From Lachnospiraceae bacterium UBA4631 (GTDB taxonomy: Bacteria > Bacillota > Clostridia > Lachnospirales > Lachnospiraceae), in NCBI GenBank assembly GCA_002406015.1, contig DHMX01000005.1:21703-85702 (forward strand): a stretch of DNA of 64,000 bases, written 5' to 3'. The notes under the pieces were generated by a model. That model made no database searches. It saw only the letters and a list, made by a program, of their open reading frames with translations, and had not been told where the DNA came from. The position numbers were made by a program, and so were the translations under genes. Shown one piece after another: positions 42,679-52,457 of the stretch (its first letter is position 1; each line of letters opens with the position of its first letter).

Positions 42679-44766
42679 CTATTTGTGCTTACGCTTTCCG
42701 TATACCGTACAGCCTGCCATTCCACCACAGGCAGCTACCAGCAATACTATCCAAACCAATGGATTGCTGTCATCCCCTGTCTTTGGTGCGTTTGCAGTTG
42801 TGGCAGTTGTTGCAGCCGCCTTACTTTCTGTTGTAGCTGCAGCCGTAGTTGCATCTGAAGTTGTACCTTCTGCTACCTGCTTTACTTCAAAATTCGTACT
42901 GCATTCACCGTCTGTATAAACTACCGTTATATTATGTGTACCAACAGATAAGCTCTTTAAGTAACTGCTCTTAAATACAATGATTGTAGAACCGGACTGT
43001 GCTGTGTAATTATCAGCCGAAACCAAAGTACCGTCAACCTTTACTCCTGTAAACTTACTAAATTCACCGTCTGCACGGAATCTTAAGGTGCCGTCACTGT
43101 TTTGTGTCCATGAACCGTTTTCACCCTCAAGGAACTTATAATCACTTTGTACTGTAGTCGGCTTCAGGGTCTTAAGTGCAACTGCAAATACGGAGGTTCC
43201 GTCAGCACCGACCGTCATATTTTTTGCATTTACAGCTTCCCCATTCAAGGTCATGGTTAAGCCCCCATCTACGGATGCAAAGGAGTTTCCATCGACCGCC
43301 TCCAGCTTGATGCTGTACATATAGCTTTTGCCATCTTCAAAGGCGGTTATCTTTTTGTCATCTGCCAGCTTTGCATTTTCTGCTGCATCTGAATACCAGA
43401 ATCTTACCGGTACCACACTGCCGTCGCTCTGTTTTTCCATTTCCTCCCAGTATTCATATGCAATCTTATACTTAGCGGCATTTTCACCACTTAAGGTTGC
43501 GGTTGCCTTTGGAGCATCTCCTGCGTGATAGGTAAGTGTAGCATTCGTAACGTCAATCGTCTTAATGCCCTCCAGCACTTGTCCGCTCGGTACCGTCATG
43601 CTCTTAATATTTGTAGCATAAATAATCCAATAATCACCTAATGTTGATGGAGTACTAGTAACCGTAAAGGATTCCCCGTTAATAATTACCGGCATCTTTT
43701 CTGTAAAGCTGTCATATTTGACATGCTTAAGCATAATGTCTACAGAATAATAATAGGTCTTTCCCGCTTCAAAGGTTTTTAACAACAGACTCTCATCCTG
43801 CGGATTTTCATATGATTTTGAAGAACACCACTTCACCTTATTCCCGTTTTCATCCAACTCACACCATTGCTCAGAAAAAATACTATATTTGTCTTCATCC
43901 CCGGCAGCAACCTGTGCCGTAAACACCGGGGCATCTCCGTCATTAAACTGTAACGTTGCTCCGGTAATCTCCGCACGGTCAAACACCCGCGAGCCAACCT
44001 TATATTCCATATACATTACCTGACTTGTATCTCCAAGATTAAAGTCGCCGTTTTCATCCGGAAAATATTCTGTCCCATCACCGCCAAGCATATTGGAACT
44101 GGTAAGAATAGATACCTTAGTACCATCTAACGTAATGTTTCCGTCCCCTTGCATTATAGTCTTCGTATTACTCCGCAGAATTACAGAAAAATCTGTATGC
44201 TCACGTCCTGCTCCAATCCAACCGCTTCCTGTCGAATACACGGCACATGCCTCCGGAAAATAAGTCCCTATCGAAGCACGATTGCTGTCTGCTGTAATGG
44301 TAAGCTTGGCTGCTGTGTCACGCGGTGTAATAACAACCTGCCTTGCATATACACCATATCTGGAACCGGTAATACTGCAGTCTCCGTTAATCCGCAGATA
44401 CACCATGGTATTTGGACAGTAAATACCTGCATTGCACCCCTCTTCATTGCCACCTGCACTGTAAATCCTTACATTTTTCAGGTTCACGTGTATTACCGAT
44501 GCCGGATTTGATGCATATTTCTCCTCTGCATTTATCACCACGTTTGCCTCTGCCTCGGAACATTCCTTAATTTCGCCGGTCCCCTCATTATACTTCCAAT
44601 ACGACGCTTCTTCTGTCTTAACTGTTAATTCATTTCCCCCGATATATATAGTCTGGGTCGTATCATCTGCAAATACGGTAGCCGGTACCATTGCAAATAT
44701 CATACTAAATGCAAGCACAAAGCTTACAAACCGTCCGATACCATGTTTTTTATGTATCGATTTCAT
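42679..44766 (-). CDS. Secreted surface protein with X2-like module and PKTG sorting tail
   Basis: 695 residues from the ATG at 44766 (AGGAGG upstream). Signal peptide with FVLAFSMIFAMVPATVFADD. The N-terminal part resembles carbohydrate-binding or polymorphic beta-helical domains (NVRIYSAGGNEEGCNAG); two related middle units share ITGATLQFNDGDAPVFTA and TNATLTYHAGDAPKATA. A C-terminal X2-like unit (YKFLEGENGSWTQ) and Thr-rich linker lead to APKTGDDSNP, a hydrophobic helix and KRKHK. The tail is a sortase-type signal with APKTG in place of LPXTG. Confidence 0.8.
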   Translation of the reverse strand: MKSIHKKHGIGRFVSFVLAFSMIFAMVPATVFADDTTQTIYIGGNELTVKTEEASYWKYNEGTGEIKECSEAEANVVINAEEKYASNPASVIHVNLKNVRIYSAGGNEEGCNAGIYCPNTMVYLRINGDCSITGSRYGVYARQVVITPRDTAAKLTITADSNRASIGTYFPEACAVYSTGSGWIGAGREHTDFSVILRSNTKTIMQGDGNITLDGTKVSILTSSNMLGGDGTEYFPDENGDFNLGDTSQVMYMEYKVGSRVFDRAEITGATLQFNDGDAPVFTAQVAAGDEDKYSIFSEQWCELDENGNKVKWCSSKSYENPQDESLLLKTFEAGKTYYYSVDIMLKHVKYDSFTEKMPVIINGESFTVTSTPSTLGDYWIIYATNIKSMTVPSGQVLEGIKTIDVTNATLTYHAGDAPKATATLSGENAAKYKIAYEYWEEMEKQSDGSVVPVRFWYSDAAENAKLADDKKITAFEDGKSYMYSIKLEAVDGNSFASVDGGLTMTLNGEAVNAKNMTVGADGTSVFAVALKTLKPTTVQSDYKFLEGENGSWTQNSDGTLRFRADGEFSKFTGVKVDGTLVSADNYTAQSGSTIIVFKSSYLKSLSVGTHNITVVYTDGECSTNFEVKQVAEGTTSDATTAAATTESKAAATTATTANAPKTGDDSNPLVWIVLLVAACGGMAGCTVYGKRKHK
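42688..43151 (-). repeat. Shared 3' module copy 1 (X2 unit to sorting tail)
   Basis: It matches 46730-47253 closely at the DNA level, including the same stretches in the Thr-rich linker and tail. The two copies differ in the linker length. This suggests duplication or gene conversion between the two surface-protein genes. Confidence 0.75.
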
Positions 44767-44980
44767 TTGAAACACCTCCTGTTTTTTCTTGTCTTCATTT
44801 ACATTAGACGAAATATAGTCAGTATTTATTATAGCATATAGTTTCCTGTATTTGTTATTTTTTTCCAAAATGTCATTGGACAAATTGGAAATCTTTTTTA
44901 TGGTAATGGTTATTTCCTTTATTTATATATAAATGTTATGTATAATAGAGTCGAAACTTAAACAGAAAGAGGTCTGAATT

Positions 44981-46720
44981 ATGAAATTCTGCAATCAATT
45001 AAATGAATATATCGAACTGTTAGGCTGTACCGCAAAGGAGCTTGGCAGTATTGCTGACCTATCAGACGCAACCCTCAGCCGCTATCGTTCCGGGGAACGT
45101 GTACCGGACAGAAGCTCCGATACCTTTGATAAGCTTTGTCTTGCCATTGCCTCTATTGCTGTCCAGAACGGTATTTCGGAAGTTACCGAAGACTCGGTAC
45201 GGGAAAGCTTTTATCAGACAGAGGACTTTTCCTCCTCCGATTCAGAACACCTTATGCAGAATTTTGATATGCTGGTTTCTGTATTAAATATCAACGTAAG
45301 CCAGCTGTGTCGCTATATTAATTATGATACCTCTACCATCTTCCGGTTTCGAAACGGCACCCGCCATCCCGCAGACCCGAAGAAGTTTACTGCTGCTGTT
45401 GCCGGTTATGTTGCAAGAGAGCTGGATACCTCACAGAACCTTGTCATACTGTCGAATCTGCTTGGATACAGCAAGGAGGCGCTTTCGGATGAATCGATAC
45501 GCTATGAACGGCTACAGGAATATCTGCTTAATACACAGAGTACCCAGACGAAAGAAACGGATATTTCCGGCTTCTTAACAAAGCTGGATGAATTTGACCT
45601 AAATGAATATATTAAGGCAATTCGTTTTGATGAGCTGAAGGTGCCGTCTGTTCCGTTTCAGCTTCCTTCTTCTAAGACTTATTTGGGCTTAACGGAAATG
45701 ATGGAAAGTGAGCTGGACTTCTTAAAGGCAACCGTACTGTCAAAATCAAAGGCACCTGTTATTATGTACAGTGATATGCCGATGACAGAAATGGCAAAGG
45801 ACCCGGATTTCCCTAAGAAGTGGATGTTTGGAATGGCTATGCTGTTAAAGAAGGGCTTGCATCTACATCAGATTCACAATCTGGACCGTTCCTTTGAGGA
45901 TATGATGCTAGGGCTTGAGAGCTGGATTCCGATGTATATGACCGGACAGATTTCACCGTATTATCTTAAAAGCGTGCAGAATAATGTCTTTTTACATTTA
46001 CTCAAAGTATCCGGAACCGTAGCCCTCTCCGGGGAGGCGGTTGCCGGTTATCATAGTAAGGGAAAGTATTATTTAACCAACTCCAAGAAGGAGGTTGAAT
46101 ATTATACCCGGCGTGCAAATGAACTGCTTGCGAATGCCTATCCTCTGATGGACATTTATCGCAGTGAACGTGAAAATGAATTAAATGCCTTTCTGCTTGC
46201 AGATTCGTCTAAGCCGGGCAGACGCAGAAGTATTCTGTCTACCCTTCCGCTGTATACCATGAGCGAAACGCTGTTGTCAGACATTCTGAACCGGCATGGT
46301 ATATCCGATACGCAGCAGCAGAGCATTCAGGCGTATGCGTCCGCACTGCGGCAACGTGTCGAGACCATATTAAATACGGCCTGCATGGCGGATGAAATCC
46401 CGATTTTTACACCGGAGGATTTTGCAGAAAATGCACCGGTGCTGGAGCTTTCCGGTGCATTCTTTGAAACAGACATTTCTTACAGCTATGAGGATTACCT
46501 GTCGCATATAAAGGAAACCGAAGCCTTTGCTGCCGCAAATCCGAATTACACAGTTAAGAAAACTGCTGCCCATGCTTTTTGCAATTTACAAATTCAAATC
46601 CACGAAGGACAATGGGCAATGATTTCAAAGGGCAAGGCTCCTGCCATTCACTTTGTCATCCGGCATCCAAAGCTGCGAAATGCAATCGAATGTTTTATCC
46701 CGCCCGTTACCGAGGACTAA
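44981..46720 (+). CDS. Large protein with two N-terminal helix-turn-helix domains, unknown function
   Basis: 579 residues with AGAGG upstream. Two XRE-like helix-turn-helix units (LGCTAKELGSIADLSDATLS; NVSQLCRYINYDTSTIFRFR) are followed by a long mostly helical region without known motif. The gene is inserted between two related surface-protein genes and its last 14 bases overlap the end of the 46707 gene. It could regulate those genes; no homologous family is recognised. Confidence 0.75.
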   Translation: MKFCNQLNEYIELLGCTAKELGSIADLSDATLSRYRSGERVPDRSSDTFDKLCLAIASIAVQNGISEVTEDSVRESFYQTEDFSSSDSEHLMQNFDMLVSVLNINVSQLCRYINYDTSTIFRFRNGTRHPADPKKFTAAVAGYVARELDTSQNLVILSNLLGYSKEALSDESIRYERLQEYLLNTQSTQTKETDISGFLTKLDEFDLNEYIKAIRFDELKVPSVPFQLPSSKTYLGLTEMMESELDFLKATVLSKSKAPVIMYSDMPMTEMAKDPDFPKKWMFGMAMLLKKGLHLHQIHNLDRSFEDMMLGLESWIPMYMTGQISPYYLKSVQNNVFLHLLKVSGTVALSGEAVAGYHSKGKYYLTNSKKEVEYYTRRANELLANAYPLMDIYRSERENELNAFLLADSSKPGRRRSILSTLPLYTMSETLLSDILNRHGISDTQQQSIQAYASALRQRVETILNTACMADEIPIFTPEDFAENAPVLELSGAFFETDISYSYEDYLSHIKETEAFAAANPNYTVKKTAAHAFCNLQIQIHEGQWAMISKGKAPAIHFVIRHPKLRNAIECFIPPVTED

Positions 46721-49088
46721 AAAAGATACTCTTACGCTTTCCGTATGCGGCACAGCCTGCCATTCCGCCACAGGCAGAAATCAGTAATATAAGCCCAACC
46801 AATGGATTGCTGTCATCCCCTGTCTTTGGTGCCTTTGTCGCTGTTGCAGTTGTGGCTACCGCCTTGCTTGCCGTTGCGGTTGCATCGGAAGCTGCTGCCG
46901 TAGTTGTCGCTGTGGTTGCTTCTGATGTTGCTTCCGTAGTTGTATTTGAGGTTGTGTCTGCGGTTGTACCTTCTGCTGCCTGCTTCACTTCAAAATTCGC
47001 ACTACATTCGCCGTCTGTGTAGACTACCGTTATCTTATGCGTACCGGCAGATAAGCTCTTTAAGTAACTGCTCTTAAATGTAATGATTGTAGAACCTGCT
47101 TCTGCTGTATAATTATCCGCCGAAACTAAAACACCGTCAACCTTCACCTCTGTGAACTTGCTAAATTCTCCGTTTGCACGAAATCTTAAAGTACCGTCGC
47201 TGTTTTGTGTCCATGAACCATTTTCACCCTCAAGGAACTTATAGTCATTTTGCTCTGTCTCCGGCTTTTTGTCCTGATAGTCACAGTACATATAGGAGAT
47301 GGTAAGTACTCCGCTATTTACACCATCCATAAAATGATATACCGGACGAAGTCCATTTACGGTATATTCCGGTTCTGCAATTGCAAATCCTTCGTTGTTG
47401 CGTGTTACGTCCATGCCTGCCGGAGGATTTACCAGTGTAATAACCGGGCTGTCTGTACCGTTAAATGCAATTTTTGCTGAAACATTTCCATAGCCATCAT
47501 CCGCACCAACCCACAGGATTCCTTCATAGGAATCATAATCTAATGCCATAGCTCCGCCGATTCCCGGGTCAATGTCTGCTATTATTTGCGAGCTGCCATC
47601 TTCATTCAGTGCAAGTGCGTATACGTGTCCGTTATTTTCCAGTGCAACAAAGAATACTCCATTTTCTGCCGCATTCGGATAGGTGGATGCATGATACACA
47701 TCCCCCGTATTCCGGTCAAATAATTTGCCCTCCAATTCACTGTTCGGAACCCACTCTACTGCCTCTATTCCTGCATTTGCCGGAACATCCGGAAGCACAT
47801 TGGTGATATTCCATTCTTTGGATGCTACAACCACTGATTTGTCTTCCCATGGATTGAATTTCAGAATCACATTGTAATTCACATTTTTATTATTATTGTC
47901 ACGTTCCACTGCCGCATATGCATTTCCTGCATCGTCTACTGTGATTCCTTCTGCGTCAGGATTGGATGCTGCCGGATTTGATGCATCCGCAAGAAATGCC
48001 AGATTCTTTCCTGCTGCCGTAAATCCGTCTGCATAGTCCATCGTGCCATCTTTATTTACATCCATTACCCAGAAGGTTCCGTTTTTGTTATTAATGCAAT
48101 ATAACTGTCCCTTATAAAAATCCAGTCCGGAAGAATCCGATTTGAACATACTAATACCGTCATCATAGGTAATTACGGTATCACTTCCCGGCCATGCAAC
48201 AGCATTTGGATAAGTCGGCTTTACAATGTCCGCCGTATGATTTGCTGCTCCCTTTGTGGATACTGCTGTATCTATGAAATTGCCGGTTCCATCCGGTACT
48301 CTGGCATATACGCCCTGTGCGTGTGAACTCCACGAATACTTTTCTACCAGTGTGCCTGTTGCATCAAATAAATTCACCTCATCCGGTGCTCCCAGTCCAA
48401 ACGTGAAATCGGTATTTTGTTCAAATACCAAATATTCACCCGGATTCAAAATGGTTCCCTCCGGCAATGGTGTCGTCTTATTTTTACTCAGTCTGCTTGT
48501 ATCGTCATCCGTAATATACCATCCGCTAATATTGACCGGCAGGGTTCCTTTATTATAAATCTCTACCCAGTCTGTGGTATCTCCGTTTGATTCAATCTCA
48601 TTTAATACAATATCTTCCCAGCTTCCGACTGTCTGCTTCTGCTCTTGTACCTTGATAGTCACAGTTACATTTCCGGTAATTTTAGTCAGACGATAGATTC
48701 CTTCCACACCGGTATCACTTGCACCCTTCAGATTTTTATAATTTGCATCTGCTGTTACCGATACCAGTTCATAGCCATCCTCTACATTCACCCGGAAATT
48801 TACCTGACCGTTACCGGATGTATCTATCTGTGCATTCGTCCGGGCTTCTGTATTTTTCACATTTACGGCATCCGGATTTCCTGTATAATCCTTACCGTAA
48901 AATACATCTACTGTCACATGCTCATCCGTTACAAATGTAACCTGATAGCCCTCCTCTGCCGCTAATACTACCGCTTCTACCTGCTGTTCCTGTACGTCGT
49001 TTTCTTCTGCCAATATCGGTATTCCCTGTCCTAATAACATTGACATACTTAACACAAAAATACCCACTCGTTTCAAATTTTTCTTCAT
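46707..49088 (-). CDS. Secreted multidomain surface protein with lamin-tail domain, X2-like module and PKTG tail
   Basis: 793 residues from the ATG at 49088. Signal peptide (GIFVLSMSMLLGQGIPILA); a beta-sandwich unit; a lamin-tail domain (residues about 158-290: IVLNEIESNGDTTDWVEIYN, NISGWYITDDD); a beta-propeller-like region (DGISMFKSDSSGLDFYKG, ADGFTAAG, PDAEGITVDDAGNAYAAVE) as in esterase-like phytase families; an X2-like unit; a long Thr/Ala linker; APKTGDDSNP, a membrane helix and basic tail. It is probably a cell-wall protein acting outside the cell on a phosphorylated or polymeric substrate. Confidence 0.78.
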   Translation of the reverse strand: MKKNLKRVGIFVLSMSMLLGQGIPILAEENDVQEQQVEAVVLAAEEGYQVTFVTDEHVTVDVFYGKDYTGNPDAVNVKNTEARTNAQIDTSGNGQVNFRVNVEDGYELVSVTADANYKNLKGASDTGVEGIYRLTKITGNVTVTIKVQEQKQTVGSWEDIVLNEIESNGDTTDWVEIYNKGTLPVNISGWYITDDDTSRLSKNKTTPLPEGTILNPGEYLVFEQNTDFTFGLGAPDEVNLFDATGTLVEKYSWSSHAQGVYARVPDGTGNFIDTAVSTKGAANHTADIVKPTYPNAVAWPGSDTVITYDDGISMFKSDSSGLDFYKGQLYCINNKNGTFWVMDVNKDGTMDYADGFTAAGKNLAFLADASNPAASNPDAEGITVDDAGNAYAAVERDNNNKNVNYNVILKFNPWEDKSVVVASKEWNITNVLPDVPANAGIEAVEWVPNSELEGKLFDRNTGDVYHASTYPNAAENGVFFVALENNGHVYALALNEDGSSQIIADIDPGIGGAMALDYDSYEGILWVGADDGYGNVSAKIAFNGTDSPVITLVNPPAGMDVTRNNEGFAIAEPEYTVNGLRPVYHFMDGVNSGVLTISYMYCDYQDKKPETEQNDYKFLEGENGSWTQNSDGTLRFRANGEFSKFTEVKVDGVLVSADNYTAEAGSTIITFKSSYLKSLSAGTHKITVVYTDGECSANFEVKQAAEGTTADTTSNTTTEATSEATTATTTAAASDATATASKAVATTATATKAPKTGDDSNPLVGLILLISACGGMAGCAAYGKRKSIFFSPR
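46730..47253 (-). repeat. Shared 3' module copy 2
   Basis: See copy 1 at 42688-43151; both are in the same orientation and about 3.6 kb apart, so recombination between them could delete the HTH gene and most of the 46707 gene. Confidence 0.75.
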
Positions 49089-49219
49089 CACGTATTTTCC
49101 TTTCTGCTAATGTTTTCCAGATAACTTTACAGAAAGGACGTAAAAACTGAATGTGCGAGTGGGTAAATTATGGGTAAAATTTATGCAAGCGGGGATAACT
49201 GGAAGTAATGCCATATCCA

Positions 49220-49259
49220 TTGACTATATAACAAAATTTGTGTATAATTTTGTTATATA
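49220..49259 (+). promoter_or_regulatory. Promoter with perfect 13-bp inverted repeat, operator of the toxin-antitoxin pair
   Basis: TTGACT (49220-49225) and TATAAT (49243-49248) are spaced 17 bases. Arms TATATAACAAAAT (49225-49237) and ATTTTGTTATATA (49247-49259) cover both boxes, as expected for antitoxin autorepression. Confidence 0.82.
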
Positions 49260-49275
49260 ATAAGGAGGTGTTTTT

Positions 49276-49539
49276 ATGCCGACAATCAAATCAAGTGCTG
49301 ATTTAAGAAATAATTACAATGAAATTTCTACATTTTGTCATAATTATTCTGAACCGGTTTTTATTACGAAGAATGGAAAAGGTGACCTTGCTGTTATGAG
49401 CATTGAAGCCTATGAAGAACTTACCAGTCGCTTTGAACTTTATAGCCAGATTAAAGAAGGAATGGACGATATTGCATCCGGCAATACCCGACCATTTTCC
49501 GATGCTATGGCTGACATTAGGAGCCGACGCAGCCGATGA
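49276..49539 (+). CDS. Phd/YefM family antitoxin
   Basis: 87 residues, AAGGAGG upstream. The DNA-binding N-terminus is KSSADLRNNYNEISTFCH, with PVFITKNGKGDLAVMSIEAY, and the toxin-binding tail ends in SRRSR. It overlaps the toxin gene by 4 bases. Confidence 0.92.
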   Translation: MPTIKSSADLRNNYNEISTFCHNYSEPVFITKNGKGDLAVMSIEAYEELTSRFELYSQIKEGMDDIASGNTRPFSDAMADIRSRRSR

Positions 49540-49868
49540 GCTACCAGCTTTATATCACTGCCACAGCAGAACACGATATTATGCGAGCTGTAGATTATAT
49601 TGAATTTACCCTCAAAAACCCGGATGCCGCAGATAATCTGCTAGATGTTGCAACTGAGCAGATAGGCTCATTGGCTGACCTGCCACAGAGATTCCGTCTG
49701 GTAGATGATTCGGTATTAGCCAGTTGGGGGATTCGTTTCATAATAATCAATCATTACCTTGCATTTTATACGATTGATGAAGAACGGCAGACCGTAATTG
49801 TAGTCCGCTTTCTTTATCAAAAAAGCAACTGGACTTCCATTCTTCGACAGGGATTTCCCCTCATTTAA
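49536..49868 (+). CDS. RelE/ParE family toxin
   Basis: 110 residues (YQLYITATAEHDIMRAVDYI, FRLVDDSVLASWGIRFIIIN, VVRFLYQKSNW). It probably cleaves mRNA at the ribosome, or inhibits gyrase if of the ParE kind. The ATGA overlap couples it to the antitoxin. Confidence 0.9.
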   Translation: MSYQLYITATAEHDIMRAVDYIEFTLKNPDAADNLLDVATEQIGSLADLPQRFRLVDDSVLASWGIRFIIINHYLAFYTIDEERQTVIVVRFLYQKSNWTSILRQGFPLI

Positions 49869-49897
49869 GGAATCTGCTTTTTGCAGGTTCCTTTTTT
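49868..49897 (+). terminator. Intrinsic terminator after the toxin gene
   Basis: AGGAA.CTGC pairs with GCAG.TTCCT around a short T loop, then TTTTTT. Confidence 0.75.
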
Positions 49898-50013
49898 ACA
49901 TTGCTTTATAATCATGAAAAAAGGAGTCCCCACCATGGGTTCTCCTTCTTTCATTCATTCTTTGTTTTACGAAATCTTATATATCCATTTATTGTCCGTT
50001 TTATAATCCATTT

Positions 50014-52089
50014 TTACTTCCGCTTCTTCATTGTCACAACTGCACCGATTCCGGCTAACATCATAATACCGCCAAGCATTCCAACCGGCATGGTATCACC
50101 TGTCTTTGGTGCCTTTTGTGTGGTGTTAGTCGCTGCTGTGCTTGCAGCTGTTGTTGATGCTTCCGTTGTCGGTGTTTCCGGAGCCTTCTTTACGGTTAAT
50201 TTTGTTTCTGCATAACCATCTGTAAAGTTCACCCGAACCGTATGGCTTCCTGCCGAAAGGGATGCAATGTATTCTTTGGTAAATGTAATGATGGTAGAGC
50301 CGCTCTTAGCGGTATAATTCTTAGCATCTACTATCTTACCGTCAACCTCTACGGATACGAACTTTGTATATTCACCGCTTACCCGCATGGTATATTCACC
50401 GCTGCCGCTTACAACACTTCCGTCTGCACCCTCCAAGAAGGTATATGCACTTACCGTACCAAGTGCATACTGTGAAAAGCGGTCCGTTTCAAATGTAATC
50501 GTACCTTCTTTTGCGTCATATACTGCCGGTATCTGCTCATATACGCCGTTATGCTCACGAACGACTACATATGCCTTTGTGGTATCTAAGTCCTTGCCTA
50601 CGGACAGCGTAATCTTAATTTTGTTGGATAATTCTGTTAATGAATTGCTCCATACGTCTGTCTCGGTTCCTTTATTAATGATTTGGTCAAGCTTAATGTC
50701 TAACCAGTTTGTAATGGTAACGTTAGCTGCGGCTGTACTTTCTGCCATTGCCGTCTTCTGTGCTTCACTCATAGCGGAATCCGTAACCGTTAGCTTCAGA
50801 TTACCGGAGGTAATAATGCCATCCCCACCTGTAATAGTTCCGGCGGTAACACCCTTTGCCGATACATCTACCTTATCCGGTACTGCTGTAAACAGAGCAG
50901 ATAAATGAAGATTTGTACTTGGCATGGTAAAGGTAAATACGCTTACCTCTGACTCTGCTTTTATCTGTGTTCCGTTCAGGGAACCGGCCACAAACTGATA
51001 CCCGTAATCCGGCTTAACCTCTACTGTTACCGTTGCACCTGCCGGAATGGATACATGTCCTTCCTTGCCGGACTGGCTATACGGTGTCTTATCATTTAAT
51101 ACATCCTTACCTGCTGCATCAACTGCGGAGCGAATGGTAATGCTGCCATGCTCAACGGTTCCGTCGGTGCCATATTTGCTTGCATCATCCGACCATACAA
51201 TTGTCCGCTCTCCGCTATCATAAATAAAATCACATACACCCGGATTGGATAAGGTATATATCTTGCCGTTTTCTACCGGGCCTCCCCATTCCATCACGCC
51301 GTCAGTCTGACCTTCTAACGCTCTGGAGTTCAAAAGACCTCCGGTTACATTCACGACTCTTATATAGACCGTATCAATCCAATTCTCAAACACATACCGG
51401 TTAGAAATAAAAGATATGTAATTATCTGAATCAATGCTTCCTGCATACGGAAGCTCATGCCAGTTTGTTTTGTCATAAGAATACTCTATCGTAGCTCCGA
51501 TTACCGGCATTCCCGGTGCCGGACTAACGGTACTCCGATAAATATCATAATCTACCATATTGCCCAGATTATCCCAAAGCTCCAAAGAAATAGCATCCGT
51601 TGGTGCTTCCTCCGAGCCTCCCGGTGTATTACCGCCTGCATCCCTAAATTCACAGGTCAATGATAGTACACCATTTTCTACAACATGCACATCTGCTGCC
51701 TTGAAGGTATACGTTGTCATCTCTAAGCCTTCCGGAGTCTGACCGGAAATTATCGTCCACTTCGGTTCATTTCCGGGGTCACTCATACCGCCATACATTA
51801 ATATGCCTGTCTTACCGGCATTTGCAGTTAGTATTATTTCTACACTGTCATTTAAATGTACACTTAAGTCTATGGTTCCATCTGTCCTTGTTGCACCATT
51901 TACATTTATTTTTACCGTTCCGTCGGCATATTCATATGTGTTCTCATCCCTATTGACCGTCGGAGAACCCGTTAACTCCAAAATGTATTCGTTGCTTGCT
52001 GCATTTGCAATCTGAGGTACACATACCATTGTCAGAATCAAACATAGTGTCAGCACACCTGCAAAGACTTTTTGTATTTTTCCTTTCAT
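50014..52089 (-). CDS. Secreted surface protein with X2-like module and PKTG tail (third copy)
   Basis: 691 residues, AAGGAGG before the ATG. Signal peptide (VFAGVLTLCLILTMVCV), beta domains, a repeat-type unit (HGSITIRSAVDAAGKD), an X2-like unit (YTFLEGADGSVVSGSGEY, more divergent than in the other two), a Thr/Ala linker, KAPKTGDTMP, a hydrophobic helix and MKKRK. Distant relative of the proteins at 42679 and 46707; the adhesive or sugar-binding role is inferred. Confidence 0.78.
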   Translation of the reverse strand: MKGKIQKVFAGVLTLCLILTMVCVPQIANAASNEYILELTGSPTVNRDENTYEYADGTVKINVNGATRTDGTIDLSVHLNDSVEIILTANAGKTGILMYGGMSDPGNEPKWTIISGQTPEGLEMTTYTFKAADVHVVENGVLSLTCEFRDAGGNTPGGSEEAPTDAISLELWDNLGNMVDYDIYRSTVSPAPGMPVIGATIEYSYDKTNWHELPYAGSIDSDNYISFISNRYVFENWIDTVYIRVVNVTGGLLNSRALEGQTDGVMEWGGPVENGKIYTLSNPGVCDFIYDSGERTIVWSDDASKYGTDGTVEHGSITIRSAVDAAGKDVLNDKTPYSQSGKEGHVSIPAGATVTVEVKPDYGYQFVAGSLNGTQIKAESEVSVFTFTMPSTNLHLSALFTAVPDKVDVSAKGVTAGTITGGDGIITSGNLKLTVTDSAMSEAQKTAMAESTAAANVTITNWLDIKLDQIINKGTETDVWSNSLTELSNKIKITLSVGKDLDTTKAYVVVREHNGVYEQIPAVYDAKEGTITFETDRFSQYALGTVSAYTFLEGADGSVVSGSGEYTMRVSGEYTKFVSVEVDGKIVDAKNYTAKSGSTIITFTKEYIASLSAGSHTVRVNFTDGYAETKLTVKKAPETPTTEASTTAASTAATNTTQKAPKTGDTMPVGMLGGIMMLAGIGAVVTMKKRK

Positions 52090-52206
52090 CCTTTAGCCTC
52101 CTTTTTTTATTTCTTGTTTATACCAGTATCCCACGTTTTTTATTAAAACACAAGCCAGCATTCAATTGAATCCATGGTTCTTTCTATAGATATACACCCA
52201 ACCCAC

Positions 52207-52362
52207 TTATTCTGCCCGGTGCTTCTCTATGATTTCTTTAAAACGCTGATAGGATGCGTCGGTTTCTTTATCACTCCGTTCCTCTATTTCCTCCTCAATT
52301 GCCTGCTCGTCTAATTCTTCAAATAATCCTGCCAAATCGTCATCTGTGAAAAAATTATCCAT
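52207..52362 (-). CDS. Small acidic protein, unknown
   Basis: 51 residues from the ATG at 52362, with AGAAAGGA upstream. It starts MDNFFTDDDLAGLFEELDEQ and has a Glu-rich helix. Regular codon use, a full ribosome site and an otherwise empty 370-base gap support a real gene. No family is recognised. Confidence 0.6.
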   Translation of the reverse strand: MDNFFTDDDLAGLFEELDEQAIEEEIEERSDKETDASYQRFKEIIEKHRAE

Positions 52363-52457
52363 GTTCCCCTATCCTTTCTTCTCCGTACCTTCTAAATAAC
52401 TGTTACAATTATAATCAGTATATCGAATTTTTGTATTTCCGTAAACACCCAAATCGG

